Positions 45,209 to 53,456 of a stretch of 64,000 nucleotides of DNA are shown here, one piece after another; within the stretch, counting starts at the first letter, position 1, and each line of letters starts with the position of its first letter. A program made the position numbers and the translations under genes. The stretch is from Pedobacter hiemivivus (lineage in GTDB: Bacteria > Bacteroidota > Bacteroidia > Sphingobacteriales > Sphingobacteriaceae). The stretch is taken from contig NZ_SJSM01000002.1 in NCBI RefSeq assembly GCF_004331685.1, positions 372,001 to 436,000 on the forward strand. The letters run 5' to 3'. The notes under the pieces are model-generated. The model did not search any database, had not been told where the DNA came from, and saw nothing but the letters and a program-made list of their open reading frames with translations.

Positions 45209-45637
45209 CTACTGCTCTACGAAATTCTTAAGGTTCTTACCTATGATTTCTGTCCATCCGGCAGCAAAGCTTTCCTTGGCAAAATTAGGGTCATCTTTGC
45301 TTGGGAAGCTCTCCAAGCCACTATGTGTTAATTTTACCCTGGTATCTGTACCCGCTTCAAAAAGTTCGAATTTAACCCATGATTGCCCCGGGTAATTGTC
45401 ATAACACCAGGAATACGTTAATTTTTTACCTTCTTCTACCTCAGTAACCTTACAGATATGGAGGTACTTTTTGGTGTCACTACCTGCTAGAAATTGAAAT
45501 TTAAAGCCTACTTCCGGTTTAAATGCTTCAAGGTTAAAATACCATTGCTTCATTTTTTTTGTATCAGTTATAGCTTCCCATACTTTAGCTGGGGCTGCGC
45601 TAAAGGTTCTTTCTATTACAAATGGATCTGTTTTCAT
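45209..45637 (-). CDS. SRPBCC/AHSA1-family protein
   Basis: A 142-residue cytoplasmic START-like protein. Family signatures are VIERTFSAAPAKVWEAITDTKKMKQWYF at the N-terminus and PGQSWVKFELFEAGTDTRVKLTHSGLESFP in the middle, ending with AAGWTEIIGKNLKNFVEQ. Proteins of this Activator-of-Hsp90-ATPase-like group bind hydrophobic ligands, but most have no proven role. It is a single gene bounded by terminators or promoters. Confidence 0.88.
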   Translation of the reverse strand: MKTDPFVIERTFSAAPAKVWEAITDTKKMKQWYFNLEAFKPEVGFKFQFLAGSDTKKYLHICKVTEVEEGKKLTYSWCYDNYPGQSWVKFELFEAGTDTRVKLTHSGLESFPSKDDPNFAKESFAAGWTEIIGKNLKNFVEQ

Positions 45638-45729
45638 TGGCTATTATTTATTTTACAGAAAACGGTTTACTTATTCTAAAACTATCAGAAGGGGCAAACA
45701 GTTTTTAATATTATCATAAAGCCATTATT

Positions 45730-47895
45730 TTATGTTCTGGTTAACAATTCGGGCATTTGCATTTTCCATAAATTGGCATAAGCCGAATTTGCGTTGAACA
45801 ATAGTTCATTGTGTGTGCCTTGCTCTACAACAGCCCCCTTATCCAATACAATGATCTTATCGGCTTGGTTTAAGGTGCTTAGTCGGTGCGCAATTACAAT
45901 CACCGTTTTGTGATTCGCTTTTAAAAGATCAATTGTCTTTTGGACGTATTGTTCGGAGGCAGAATCCAATGAAGAGGTAGCCTCATCCAAAATTAGAATT
46001 TCTGGCTTGCGGTATAGCGCTCTGGCAATGGCAATGCGCTGTCTTTGTCCGCCTGAAAGTGTAGTGCCATTCTCACCTAGATAAGTTTGAAATCCCTTGG
46101 ATAAGGTTTCTATAAAATCGATGATCCCAAGTTGCTCTGAAATATCTAATATTCGCTGCATATCTGGTTCATCATCGCCAATGGCGATATTGTCGATCAC
46201 ATTGCCGGCAAATAAGTCAATTTTTTGAGGTACAACAGATACTGCGCGGCGGAGGGAGTTCATCCGTATGTATTTTAGATCGTATTTCCCGATGCTCACA
46301 TTGCCCTTTTGTATGGGGTAAATACTTTGGAGTATGGACATGAGTGTGGACTTTCCTGATCCACTTTCGCCAACAATTGCCGTGAATTTTCCTTGAGGGA
46401 TGGTTAGACTTAAATCTTCAAACACAGGAGCCCTTGTTCCATAGCGGAAGTAAACATGTTCAAAGTGTATATCGCCAATTTTATCTGCGGTAAGTTCAAT
46501 CTGGTTTTCATCGTTCTCCCGTTCAAGATCCATGATCTCGAAGAGCCTGTCGGCAGCAATAACAGCATCCTGTACAGTCTTGTTCATGCCGATCAAGGAG
46601 GAAACTGGCCCGGTAAAATAACCGATAAGGGTATAAAATGAGAGCAGTTCACCTGGAGTAATGTTATTGTCGAGCACAAAACCAGCGCCAACCCAAAGTA
46701 AAACAATACTGAGCAATCGTGAAATTAACTCAGCGGATGTTGCTGAGAATAGGGAGTTCATGTTAGAGGTAAAACCGGTTTGTAACAGCTTTACAAATCT
46801 GGTTTCAGTTTTTTCGTTGGCATGGTTCTCTAACCCGAAGCGCTTGATGGTACCTATGGAATTTAAACTCTCCACCAGTTGAGATTCCAGTTCGGCAGAG
46901 TTTTCCATCAGCTTACGTTGTGCTTTTTTATTTAGTTTATTGGTTACGATGTAAATCAGAAGGTATATCGGGATAACGGCAAGCATCAATAGGGCCAGTT
47001 TCCAGTAATAGGTAAACATGACGATAAAAGAAAAGAAGACAATGAAAATGTTGACCAGAAAGTTAATGCTGACATCGTTTAAGAATGTTCGGATCTTTAC
47101 CGCGTCATTGATCCTTGAAATAATTTCACCGACACGCATGGTGTCGAAAAACTGTTGTGGTAGTTTGAGCAGGTGTTTGTAATAACCCAATATGAGTTGG
47201 GTATCTATCATTTGCCCTGTTTTTAACGTGAAAATGGTTTTTGCTGTGCCTATAAAAAGCTGCACGGTCAAGATCACCACCATGGCCATACTCATAAGAT
47301 TGAGTAGATTCCTGTTGCCATCTACCAATACAAAATCGACTAGTTTTTGTACAAAAATGGAAGTGGATAGCCCCAAAATAGTATAGACAATGGCTCCAAA
47401 TAAGGCTTGTATTAAAATGCTCTTATGAGGTTTTATCAGATTCCAGAAACGCCCATGCAAGGAGGTTTTTGCATCTGCGGGTTCAAATGTTTCCGCAGGT
47501 AATAAGAGGACTAAGGTGCCGGTCCATTCTTTTTCAAACTCATCATGGGTTTTGCGCTGCATTTGCCCATCAATGGGATCCATAACCTGGATAAACTTGC
47601 TACTGACTTTGTAAATGACTACATAATGCTGTAAAACCTGGTCTACAAGTACATGGGCTATAGCAGGGGTAGGTATTTTAAAAAGACTTTCGAAAGGGCT
47701 TTTAACGCCTTTTGCTTCAAAACCTAATTTTTGTGCAGCCTCTACAAGGCCTAATATGGTGGTGCCTTTTTTATCGGTGCCTGCGAGTTGTCTGATTCGG
47801 GCAACTGGTAAATTTAATTTATAGTGTGTAGCTACAGAAGCGAGACAAGCTGCTCCGCAATCAGTAATGTCACGTTGTTTTACTTTAATGCTCAT
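45730..47895 (-). CDS. Peptidase-containing ABC exporter (C39, bacteriocin-type)
   Basis: A 721-residue inner-membrane transporter that cleaves and exports double-glycine peptides. The N-terminal C39 peptidase (about 1-130) has the catalytic Cys13 in RDITDCGAACLA, then ARIRQLAGTDKKGTTILGL, the His in LQHYVVIYKV (about residue 90) and the Asp in VMDPIDG. The transmembrane domain (about 155-440) has the cytoplasmic-loop pattern MRVGEIISRINDAVKIRTFLNDV. The ATPase (about 480-721) carries Walker A GESGSGKSTL, signature LSGGQRQRIAIARAL, Walker B ILILDEATSSLD and switch His AHRLST. All catalytic residues are intact. It begins 8 bp after the HlyD-type gene, and a precursor peptide gene lies upstream. 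Confidence 0.95.
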   Translation of the reverse strand: MSIKVKQRDITDCGAACLASVATHYKLNLPVARIRQLAGTDKKGTTILGLVEAAQKLGFEAKGVKSPFESLFKIPTPAIAHVLVDQVLQHYVVIYKVSSKFIQVMDPIDGQMQRKTHDEFEKEWTGTLVLLLPAETFEPADAKTSLHGRFWNLIKPHKSILIQALFGAIVYTILGLSTSIFVQKLVDFVLVDGNRNLLNLMSMAMVVILTVQLFIGTAKTIFTLKTGQMIDTQLILGYYKHLLKLPQQFFDTMRVGEIISRINDAVKIRTFLNDVSINFLVNIFIVFFSFIVMFTYYWKLALLMLAVIPIYLLIYIVTNKLNKKAQRKLMENSAELESQLVESLNSIGTIKRFGLENHANEKTETRFVKLLQTGFTSNMNSLFSATSAELISRLLSIVLLWVGAGFVLDNNITPGELLSFYTLIGYFTGPVSSLIGMNKTVQDAVIAADRLFEIMDLERENDENQIELTADKIGDIHFEHVYFRYGTRAPVFEDLSLTIPQGKFTAIVGESGSGKSTLMSILQSIYPIQKGNVSIGKYDLKYIRMNSLRRAVSVVPQKIDLFAGNVIDNIAIGDDEPDMQRILDISEQLGIIDFIETLSKGFQTYLGENGTTLSGGQRQRIAIARALYRKPEILILDEATSSLDSASEQYVQKTIDLLKANHKTVIVIAHRLSTLNQADKIIVLDKGAVVEQGTHNELLFNANSAYANLWKMQMPELLTRT

Positions 47896-47903
47896 AGCCT
47901 TTT

Positions 47904-49073
47904 TTATATCTTTCCGCTTACGTTTGGATTCACCCAGTCATCTACTTTGTCGTACAGCAACTGGTATAAACTGCGTTCGGCAACGGTAAAACGAGCTGTA
48001 AAGCTCATGCCTTTTTTTAAGTAGCCTTTGTAGCCGTTTTTTAATTCCAGATAGCCTTTTGTAAAATCGCACCTGACTTTAAATACGGGTTGATTATCGA
48101 TGACAATGATGTCATCCGAAATGTCGAGGACCTTGCCAGTTGCCAGTCCCCATTGATTATAGTTAAAAGCGTCGACCTGAAAACGGACATCCTGTCCTTT
48201 TTTGATCAATCCTATATCAGCTGGTTTAACATAGCAAAATGCAGTTATAGCCGCGTTTGGTGATATTTCGCCTATCTTTTGACTTGCAAATACGTATGCA
48301 CCCACTTGTAGTCCGGTTAGGTTTTGTATCGAACCATCAATTGGCGCTTTTAAGGTATATTGCTTTTTTTGCTCATTCAATTCAACCTGTTGCCCACTTA
48401 ACTGTTGTAGTTCGGTGCGAAGGTTGTTCGCTTCGGTTTGCCATTGCGTTTTATAGCGGTTGATGATCATTTTATAAGCCGATTGCGATTGTGCAAATTC
48501 GAATTTGTAGCGTTCATATTCTGATTCGGTAATTGCCTTATTCTGGTATAATTTATTGTAGCGGTCGTAAGTATTTTCGGCTTGATTTTTAGCGATACGC
48601 GCATTTTCCAGTTCCTGAGCAAATTGCTGCCAGGAAGCGGTATATTGTCCGGTTTGTAATGGGGGATAGCTGAAACCATGACGGTTGATATATACCATCA
48701 AGATGCGGATATCTTGTAAAAAGGCTGCGGTTTGACCTTGTCGGTTTTGTACGATGCTGCCTTGTTGTTTGGCTAATGTAGCATCTATAATTAATAAGGT
48801 TTCTCCCTGCTTAACCTTTTTGTTGTCCGTTAATTGCATTTTTATCAAACGGCCATTTACAGGCACGGTAAGTTCTGTTTTTTCAATAGAAGATTGCAAT
48901 AATCCATTGCTCTTTACACTGATGGGTATTTTGATAAAGGGTAGGGCTGCAATTGTAAGCAGGATAGTGAGTACGGTTACCAGGTAAATAATTTGGGTAG
49001 ACCTGTTGATTTTGGAGCGATAAACAAGGGAAGTATTGGAAATGGCTGCTGAAGAATAAGTGGATAGCGACAT
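47904..49073 (-). CDS. HlyD-family periplasmic adaptor (membrane fusion protein)
   Basis: A 389-residue adaptor with an N-terminal transmembrane helix (about 29-49, IYLVTVLTILLTIAALPFI). The biotinyl-lipoyl-like halves flank a coiled-coil hairpin: VNGRLIKMQLTDNKKVKQGETLLIID, then about 110 residues rich in Gln, Glu and Lys (AQELENARIAKNQAENTYDRY), then KKQYTLKAPIDGSIQNLTGLQVGAYV. PADIGLIKKGQDVRFQVDAF and CDFTKGYLELKNGYKGYLKKGMSFTARF complete the beta-barrel region. It would link the ABC exporter to an outer-membrane channel of TolC type, which is not encoded here. It lies between precursor and exporter. Confidence 0.93.
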   Translation of the reverse strand: MSLSTYSSAAISNTSLVYRSKINRSTQIIYLVTVLTILLTIAALPFIKIPISVKSNGLLQSSIEKTELTVPVNGRLIKMQLTDNKKVKQGETLLIIDATLAKQQGSIVQNRQGQTAAFLQDIRILMVYINRHGFSYPPLQTGQYTASWQQFAQELENARIAKNQAENTYDRYNKLYQNKAITESEYERYKFEFAQSQSAYKMIINRYKTQWQTEANNLRTELQQLSGQQVELNEQKKQYTLKAPIDGSIQNLTGLQVGAYVFASQKIGEISPNAAITAFCYVKPADIGLIKKGQDVRFQVDAFNYNQWGLATGKVLDISDDIIVIDNQPVFKVRCDFTKGYLELKNGYKGYLKKGMSFTARFTVAERSLYQLLYDKVDDWVNPNVSGKI

Positions 49074-49090
49074 GTGAGCGGTGATATTGA

Positions 49091-49127
49091 AATAGCCGTT
49101 AACTGGGAGGATTAGTTAACAGCTATT
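49091..49127 (-). promoter_or_regulatory. Intercistronic hairpin between precursor and HlyD genes
   Basis: Arms 49091-49103 and 49115-49127 form a 13-bp stem (one G-U pair) with an 11-nt loop, in the 72-bp spacer. No long T-run follows on the minus strand, so partial termination or RNA protection is more likely than full stop. Confidence 0.5.
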
Positions 49128-49145
49128 TATTAGTTTATTTGTTTT

Positions 49146-49382
49146 TTACAAGCCGCCTAGGGCTCCTAAAACAGTCTGCAGTTGTTTGGTAGTAAACGAA
49201 AAAGTGTCGGTGAATATACTTTTTACAGCCCCTGTTACTGGAGCTGTTGCGCCCCCTAAATTGCCTAAGCCTAATCCATTAAGAAAGCCAAGTCCGCTTA
49301 GCAGACCACCACCTTCTACTGTTGTCATTTCAACAGTGTTCAGTTCTTGAACACCAAGATTGTTTAAATCTAGTTTTTTCAT
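49146..49382 (-). CDS. Double-glycine leader peptide precursor (bacteriocin-like)
   Basis: A 78-residue peptide with a typical Bacteroidetes double-glycine leader: MKKLDLNNLGVQELNTVEM, then TTVEGG, with leader positions L9, V11, L14 and M19 hydrophobic as C39 peptidases require. Cleavage after Gly24-Gly25 gives a Cys-free mature peptide of about 53 residues, starting GLLSGLGFLNGLGLGNLGG. This contains several GxxxG or GxG motifs, then TAPVTGAVKSIFTDTFSFTTKQL and ends LGALGGL. No Cys means no lanthionine or disulfide ring. The adjacent HlyD and C39-ABC genes make it the expected cargo. Function (bacteriocin, signal, surface peptide) is unknown; no immunity gene is recognised. Confidence 0.85.
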   Translation of the reverse strand: MKKLDLNNLGVQELNTVEMTTVEGGGLLSGLGFLNGLGLGNLGGATAPVTGAVKSIFTDTFSFTTKQLQTVLGALGGL

Positions 49383-49466
49383 GGTTTTAAAATTTGTTTT
49401 TAGGAATGATGTAATTCTATGTTTTTATTTCTTCCTTACTCGTATAAGGCTTTTCAGGATACGCCT

Positions 49467-49480
49467 ATGTTGGCCAACAT
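49467..49480. promoter_or_regulatory. Perfect 14-bp palindrome upstream of the peptide operon
   Basis: ATGTTGGCCAACAT is its own reverse complement. It lies 85-98 bp before the precursor start codon, next to TACTTTCG (minus strand), a near match to the -7 consensus. A dimeric repressor or activator site is possible; chance palindromes of this length also occur. Confidence 0.35.
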
Positions 49481-49644
49481 TACAAACGAAAGTAATAAAG
49501 CTGGCTGTTCGGTGGTTTATTCAGTTTGTTCAATTCGTTAGTGCTTAGCGGATTACTGAACATCGGTATTGATTTTGTCCTGTTTTGTCACAATTGTCAA
49601 TTGAAGATTGTCTTGTGTTCAGATAAATCATTAAAAAAAGAATT

Positions 49645-49941
49645 ATGAAGAGCGTTAAAGTAACTTATACCGTAAAAGCATCATTTGTGGCTAAAAACAA
49701 AGAGAACATTAGCATATTTATAAATGACTTGCAAAAAATGAATAACGATGGCATTCGTTATAGTATTTACCTGGGGGAAGATGGAAAGACATTTACACAC
49801 CTATCCTTATATAAGGATGAAATAGCACAACAAACTTTTCTCGAAATGGATTCGTTTAAGGCTTTTCAGGAACAAAGGGATGCCAGTGGACTGGAAGTCG
49901 AACCAAATATTGAGCTGATGAACTTGGTTGCGTCCTATTAA
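49645..49941 (+). CDS. Small protein resembling antibiotic-biosynthesis-monooxygenase (ABM) fold
   Basis: A 98-residue cytoplasmic protein divergent from the peptide precursor. The order of strands and helices (VTYTVKASFVAKNKENISIFINDLQKM; RYSIYLGEDGKTFTHLSLYKDEIAQQTFLEMDSFKAFQEQ) suggests a dimeric ferredoxin-like ABM fold, in which a strand-helix-strand-strand-helix-strand order is usual and the second helix follows a THLSLY-type strand. No catalytic residues are defined in this family, so an enzymatic role is not claimed. Linkage to the peptide operon is by position only. Confidence 0.5.
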   Translation: MKSVKVTYTVKASFVAKNKENISIFINDLQKMNNDGIRYSIYLGEDGKTFTHLSLYKDEIAQQTFLEMDSFKAFQEQRDASGLEVEPNIELMNLVASY

Positions 49942-50043
49942 AATCAATAAGAAAATACTGGAATTTATGGTTTTTTAATGGTTTCTTTGCTTAATAGCAG
50001 GTATTCGTAATGGATTCGTTTGCCTGGATAAGCATTTTTTTAA

Positions 50044-52848
50044 ATGGAAATAGGGAAACTTTTAGAAGATATTTTACCGAAAGAACGCATTAAGGTACGA
50101 TTGATAGATCTTGTTGCTTATGCATCGGATGCTGGATTTTACTATTTACGGCCTAAAGCTGTAGTGCGGCCAATTGCTGAATCGGAGATTATAGCACTAT
50201 TCCGCTTTTCACATCAGCATCAGGTGCCTTTAACTTTTAGAACGGGGGGGACTAGTCTTTCAGGTCAGGCGATAACGGATGGAATTCTTGTAGATTTAAG
50301 TCAATACTGGAATAAGGTAGCGATTGAAGAGAATGGAGATCTGGTAAGGGTGCAGCCTGGAATTACAGGAAGCGTGGTAAATGGCCATTTAAAACGATAT
50401 AAAAGAAAGATTGGACCTGATCCATCCAGTATAGATGCTGCGATGATGGGCGGAATTCTATCGAACAACTCGAGTGGCATGTGCTGTGGGGTGAAGTTAA
50501 ACTCTTACCATACCACCAAACACATCCGTTTCATTTTGCCTGATGGTAAAACTTTTACCACAGAAAAGGTGGCTGATTACGAGCGGTTTGAAAAGGAATG
50601 CGGCCATATTTATGAGGCGATAAGGGGGATGCAGGATCAGCTTAGAGACAATACTGCACTTTATGATCTTGTCCGCAGAAAATACGAGACTAAAAATACG
50701 GTAGGCTATTCCTTAAATGCCTTTATTGATCATCAGCATCCGCTGGATGTGTTGGCACATCTTTTAATAGGTGCCGAAGGAACGCTAGGCTTTATTGCTG
50801 AGGCAGTAATGGCAACTGTTCCCGATTATCCTTATAAAACCACGGCCTTTTTATATTTCCCTGATATATATGCGGCCTGTCAGGCCATCATTCCTTTAAC
50901 AGTTTCGGGTGCCGAGGCTGTTGAATTGATGGATAGAGCTTCTTTAAGGTCTATCGATAGTTTGAAAGGAGTGCCATTAAGATTAAAAACTTTGCCGGAA
51001 ACGGCTGCCGCTTTGTTGGTCGAATTTCAAGCCAATACCTTAGAAGAGTTGCATGCTAAGAAAAATGTATTTCTCGCTTCTGCTTCTTTCTTATCTATGC
51101 TTGAAGCGCCTTTGTTTACTGAAGATGTAAAAGAACAAGCTTTTTTCTGGAAACTAAGGAAAGGGATGTTCCCTGCTGTTGGTGCAGTACGGGCTAGCGG
51201 GACTACCGTTATTCTGGAAGATATTGCTTTCCCTGTCGCAAAACTTGGGGATGCTATTCTTGATCTTCAACAATTGTTTAAAAAATACAAATACCATGAA
51301 GCCATCATCTTTGGTCATGCCAAGGATGGTAATATCCACTTTGTGGTGACACAGGCTTTTCATACCGCCGCGGAAATTGAGCGTTACGATTTGTTTTTGC
51401 AAGAGGTAGTAACGTTGGTGGTTGAGACCTATGATGGGACTTTAAAAGCAGAGCACGGTACTGGTCGTAATATGGCCCCTTTTATTGAAACGGAATGGGG
51501 AGGAGAGGCTTATCAGATCATGAAGCAGTTGAAGTCTGTCATTGATCCGCAGAATTTGCTCAACCCCGGAGTCATCATTAACGAAAATAAAAAAGCACAC
51601 ATTACCAATTTAAAGCCTTTGCCTTCAGTAGAACATGAGGTAGATAAGTGCATTGAATGTGGCTATTGCGAGCATAAATGCCCAAGCCGAAACATTACCA
51701 CTACACCGCGTCAAAGGATTGTGATTCGACGGGAACTGGCCATATTAAAGGCAAAGGGCAATAAGCGGGATTTTGATCAGTTGGTTGGCGAATACCAATA
51801 CGATGGATTGGATACCTGCGCGGTTGATGGTTTATGCGCTACAGCTTGTCCTGTTGATATCAATACTGGTGATTTGGTGAAACGTTTAAGAAGAGAGAGC
51901 CATAGCAAAACTGCTAATGGCCTGGCTTTGACGGTTGCAAAGAACTTTGGTGCCACGGCCTTTACAGTAGGCTTGGCGGTGAAAGCTGGTGATGGTATGA
52001 ACAGACTTTTTGGTGAATCCACCATGAGAAACATTACAGGTGGTTTGAAAAAGATGATCCCTGCTATGCCTTTGTGGAGTAATCAGTTGCAGCCTACAAA
52101 AGGTAAAATCGAAGGAAGTCGCAATGGATCTGTAGTCTATTTTCCTACCTGTATCAACCGGATGATGGGGGGAGCTAAGGACAACAAGAAGAGTGTGCCA
52201 CAAACCTTTATGAGTGTTTCTGCTAAGGCTGGAATCGAAATTGTTGTTCCTGATGACATTAACAGTACTTGCTGTGGACAGTTATTCTCCTCTAAAGGTT
52301 ATCAGGATGCTTATGTTTATACTTCAAACGAAACGGTTAGGAAGCTTTGGAAATGGACTGAAGGTGGTAAATTACCTATAGTGCTTGATGTTAGTTCTTG
52401 TACGCATACTTTACAGCATTGTCGCACAGTTCTTTCTGATGAAAATAAAGCTTATTTTGATCAAATGAGCATCATCGACAGTATAGATTATTTACATGAT
52501 CTTGTGTTGCCTAAGTTGAATGTGGTACATAAAAAAGATAGTATCGTTTTACATCCTGTTTGTACGTTAAAGAAAATGGGACTGGAAGGCAAGTTGTTTC
52601 AAATTGCAGACCGGTTTGCGCATGAAGTAGAAGTACCTTTGATGGCTGGTTGTTGCGGAATGGCAGGGGATAGGGGGTTTCTTTTCCCTGAGCTTACTGC
52701 TGCGGCTACTGCCCCAGAGGCTAATGAGGTGAAAAGTGCTGAATACTCAGGGTATTATTCTACTGCTAAGACTTGCGAAATGGCGATGTCTGATGCGGTA
52801 AGTAAAAATTATGAGTCAATTCTGTATCTGGTTGACGAGTGTTTGTAA
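50044..52848 (+). CDS. FAD-linked oxidase/Fe-S fusion, D-lactate or D-2-hydroxyacid dehydrogenase type
   Basis: A 934-residue fusion. The FAD-binding domain (about 35-235) contains PLTFRTGGTSLSGQAITDGILVDLS and GPDPSSIDAAMMGGILSNNSSGM, with GAEGTLGFIAEAVM. The FAD-linked oxidase C-domain (about 240-520) ends with LKAEHGTGRNMAPF and LNPGVIIN. Then come two 4Fe-4S motifs, CIECGYCEHKCPS (about 537) and CAVDGLCATACPVD (about 600), and two CCG domains (TCCGQLFSSKG, GCCGMAGDRGF). This layout is that of Dld-II/YdiJ-type enzymes that oxidise D-lactate or D-2-hydroxyglutarate and pass electrons to the quinone pool or cytochromes. The precise substrate is not clear. It is a single gene of full length. 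Confidence 0.9.
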   Translation: MEIGKLLEDILPKERIKVRLIDLVAYASDAGFYYLRPKAVVRPIAESEIIALFRFSHQHQVPLTFRTGGTSLSGQAITDGILVDLSQYWNKVAIEENGDLVRVQPGITGSVVNGHLKRYKRKIGPDPSSIDAAMMGGILSNNSSGMCCGVKLNSYHTTKHIRFILPDGKTFTTEKVADYERFEKECGHIYEAIRGMQDQLRDNTALYDLVRRKYETKNTVGYSLNAFIDHQHPLDVLAHLLIGAEGTLGFIAEAVMATVPDYPYKTTAFLYFPDIYAACQAIIPLTVSGAEAVELMDRASLRSIDSLKGVPLRLKTLPETAAALLVEFQANTLEELHAKKNVFLASASFLSMLEAPLFTEDVKEQAFFWKLRKGMFPAVGAVRASGTTVILEDIAFPVAKLGDAILDLQQLFKKYKYHEAIIFGHAKDGNIHFVVTQAFHTAAEIERYDLFLQEVVTLVVETYDGTLKAEHGTGRNMAPFIETEWGGEAYQIMKQLKSVIDPQNLLNPGVIINENKKAHITNLKPLPSVEHEVDKCIECGYCEHKCPSRNITTTPRQRIVIRRELAILKAKGNKRDFDQLVGEYQYDGLDTCAVDGLCATACPVDINTGDLVKRLRRESHSKTANGLALTVAKNFGATAFTVGLAVKAGDGMNRLFGESTMRNITGGLKKMIPAMPLWSNQLQPTKGKIEGSRNGSVVYFPTCINRMMGGAKDNKKSVPQTFMSVSAKAGIEIVVPDDINSTCCGQLFSSKGYQDAYVYTSNETVRKLWKWTEGGKLPIVLDVSSCTHTLQHCRTVLSDENKAYFDQMSIIDSIDYLHDLVLPKLNVVHKKDSIVLHPVCTLKKMGLEGKLFQIADRFAHEVEVPLMAGCCGMAGDRGFLFPELTAAATAPEANEVKSAEYSGYYSTAKTCEMAMSDAVSKNYESILYLVDECL

Positions 52849-52917
52849 AATAGCCATTATAATTCTATTCCACATACGGATAATCTGAGATGAATGTAAT
52901 CTCTAAAAGAACCTTTC

Positions 52918-53235
52918 TTATTGCATCAATTTGTATACTTCTTTCATAAAAATAGCTTCATCAATTGCTGCTTTGCACAACTCAAATTCTTCTTCAGCAA
53001 AAGCAAAACTAATGTCATCGTGTGGCGTATGTAGAATTATCCTTTCTTCTCCGCCGGGAAAGGGGAGGCACCTGTCTTCGAAAGAAAGGCTATGGAGCAC
53101 TTCTTTAAAAGATATAAATGCCTCCTCTGTAAAACTCAACATCAGGTTGTCGTGCCAGATGTAAAATCTTTTGCAACCTATACAGCTACTAATTATCGTT
53201 TGTCCTTTTTGACTTAATATTTTGTTAATACACAT
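52918..53235 (-). CDS. Small cysteine-containing protein, DUF6686-like
   Basis: A 105-residue cytoplasmic protein with CIGCKRFYIWHDNLMLSFTEEAFISFKEVLHSL. The CxxC-x-x-F and following beta-strand and helix resemble DUF6686, a Bacteroidetes family of unknown function. It has a second Cys in MCINK and an acidic C-terminal part (FAEEEFELCKAAIDEAIF). It converges on the dehydrogenase gene. Confidence 0.6.
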   Translation of the reverse strand: MCINKILSQKGQTIISSCIGCKRFYIWHDNLMLSFTEEAFISFKEVLHSLSFEDRCLPFPGGEERIILHTPHDDISFAFAEEEFELCKAAIDEAIFMKEVYKLMQ

Positions 53236-53443
53236 CGCAATTAATTTTTAGTCATTAGATGATTGTCGCGAGATTTTGCCCCCTGAATTGAATTATTTTG
53301 TGTTTAAATCAATACTTCCTGATTTGGCTATAAATATAGTGTCTATTATTTATATTCATTCTAAATAGTTGAATTAAAATAAATTTGGTCTCCGTTGTGT
53401 CGCCTCTATATAGGCCTGGGGCATTATGTTACAGCTTTATACT

Positions 53444-53451
53444 TATCTTTG
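53444..53451 (+). promoter_or_regulatory. TAnnTTTG element 5 bp before helicase start
   Basis: TATCTTTG matches the -7 consensus exactly and ends at 53451. The transcript would begin near the ATG at 53457, so the mRNA may be leaderless. No upstream -33 element at normal spacing is visible. Confidence 0.45.
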
Positions 53452-53456
53452 CGCGA

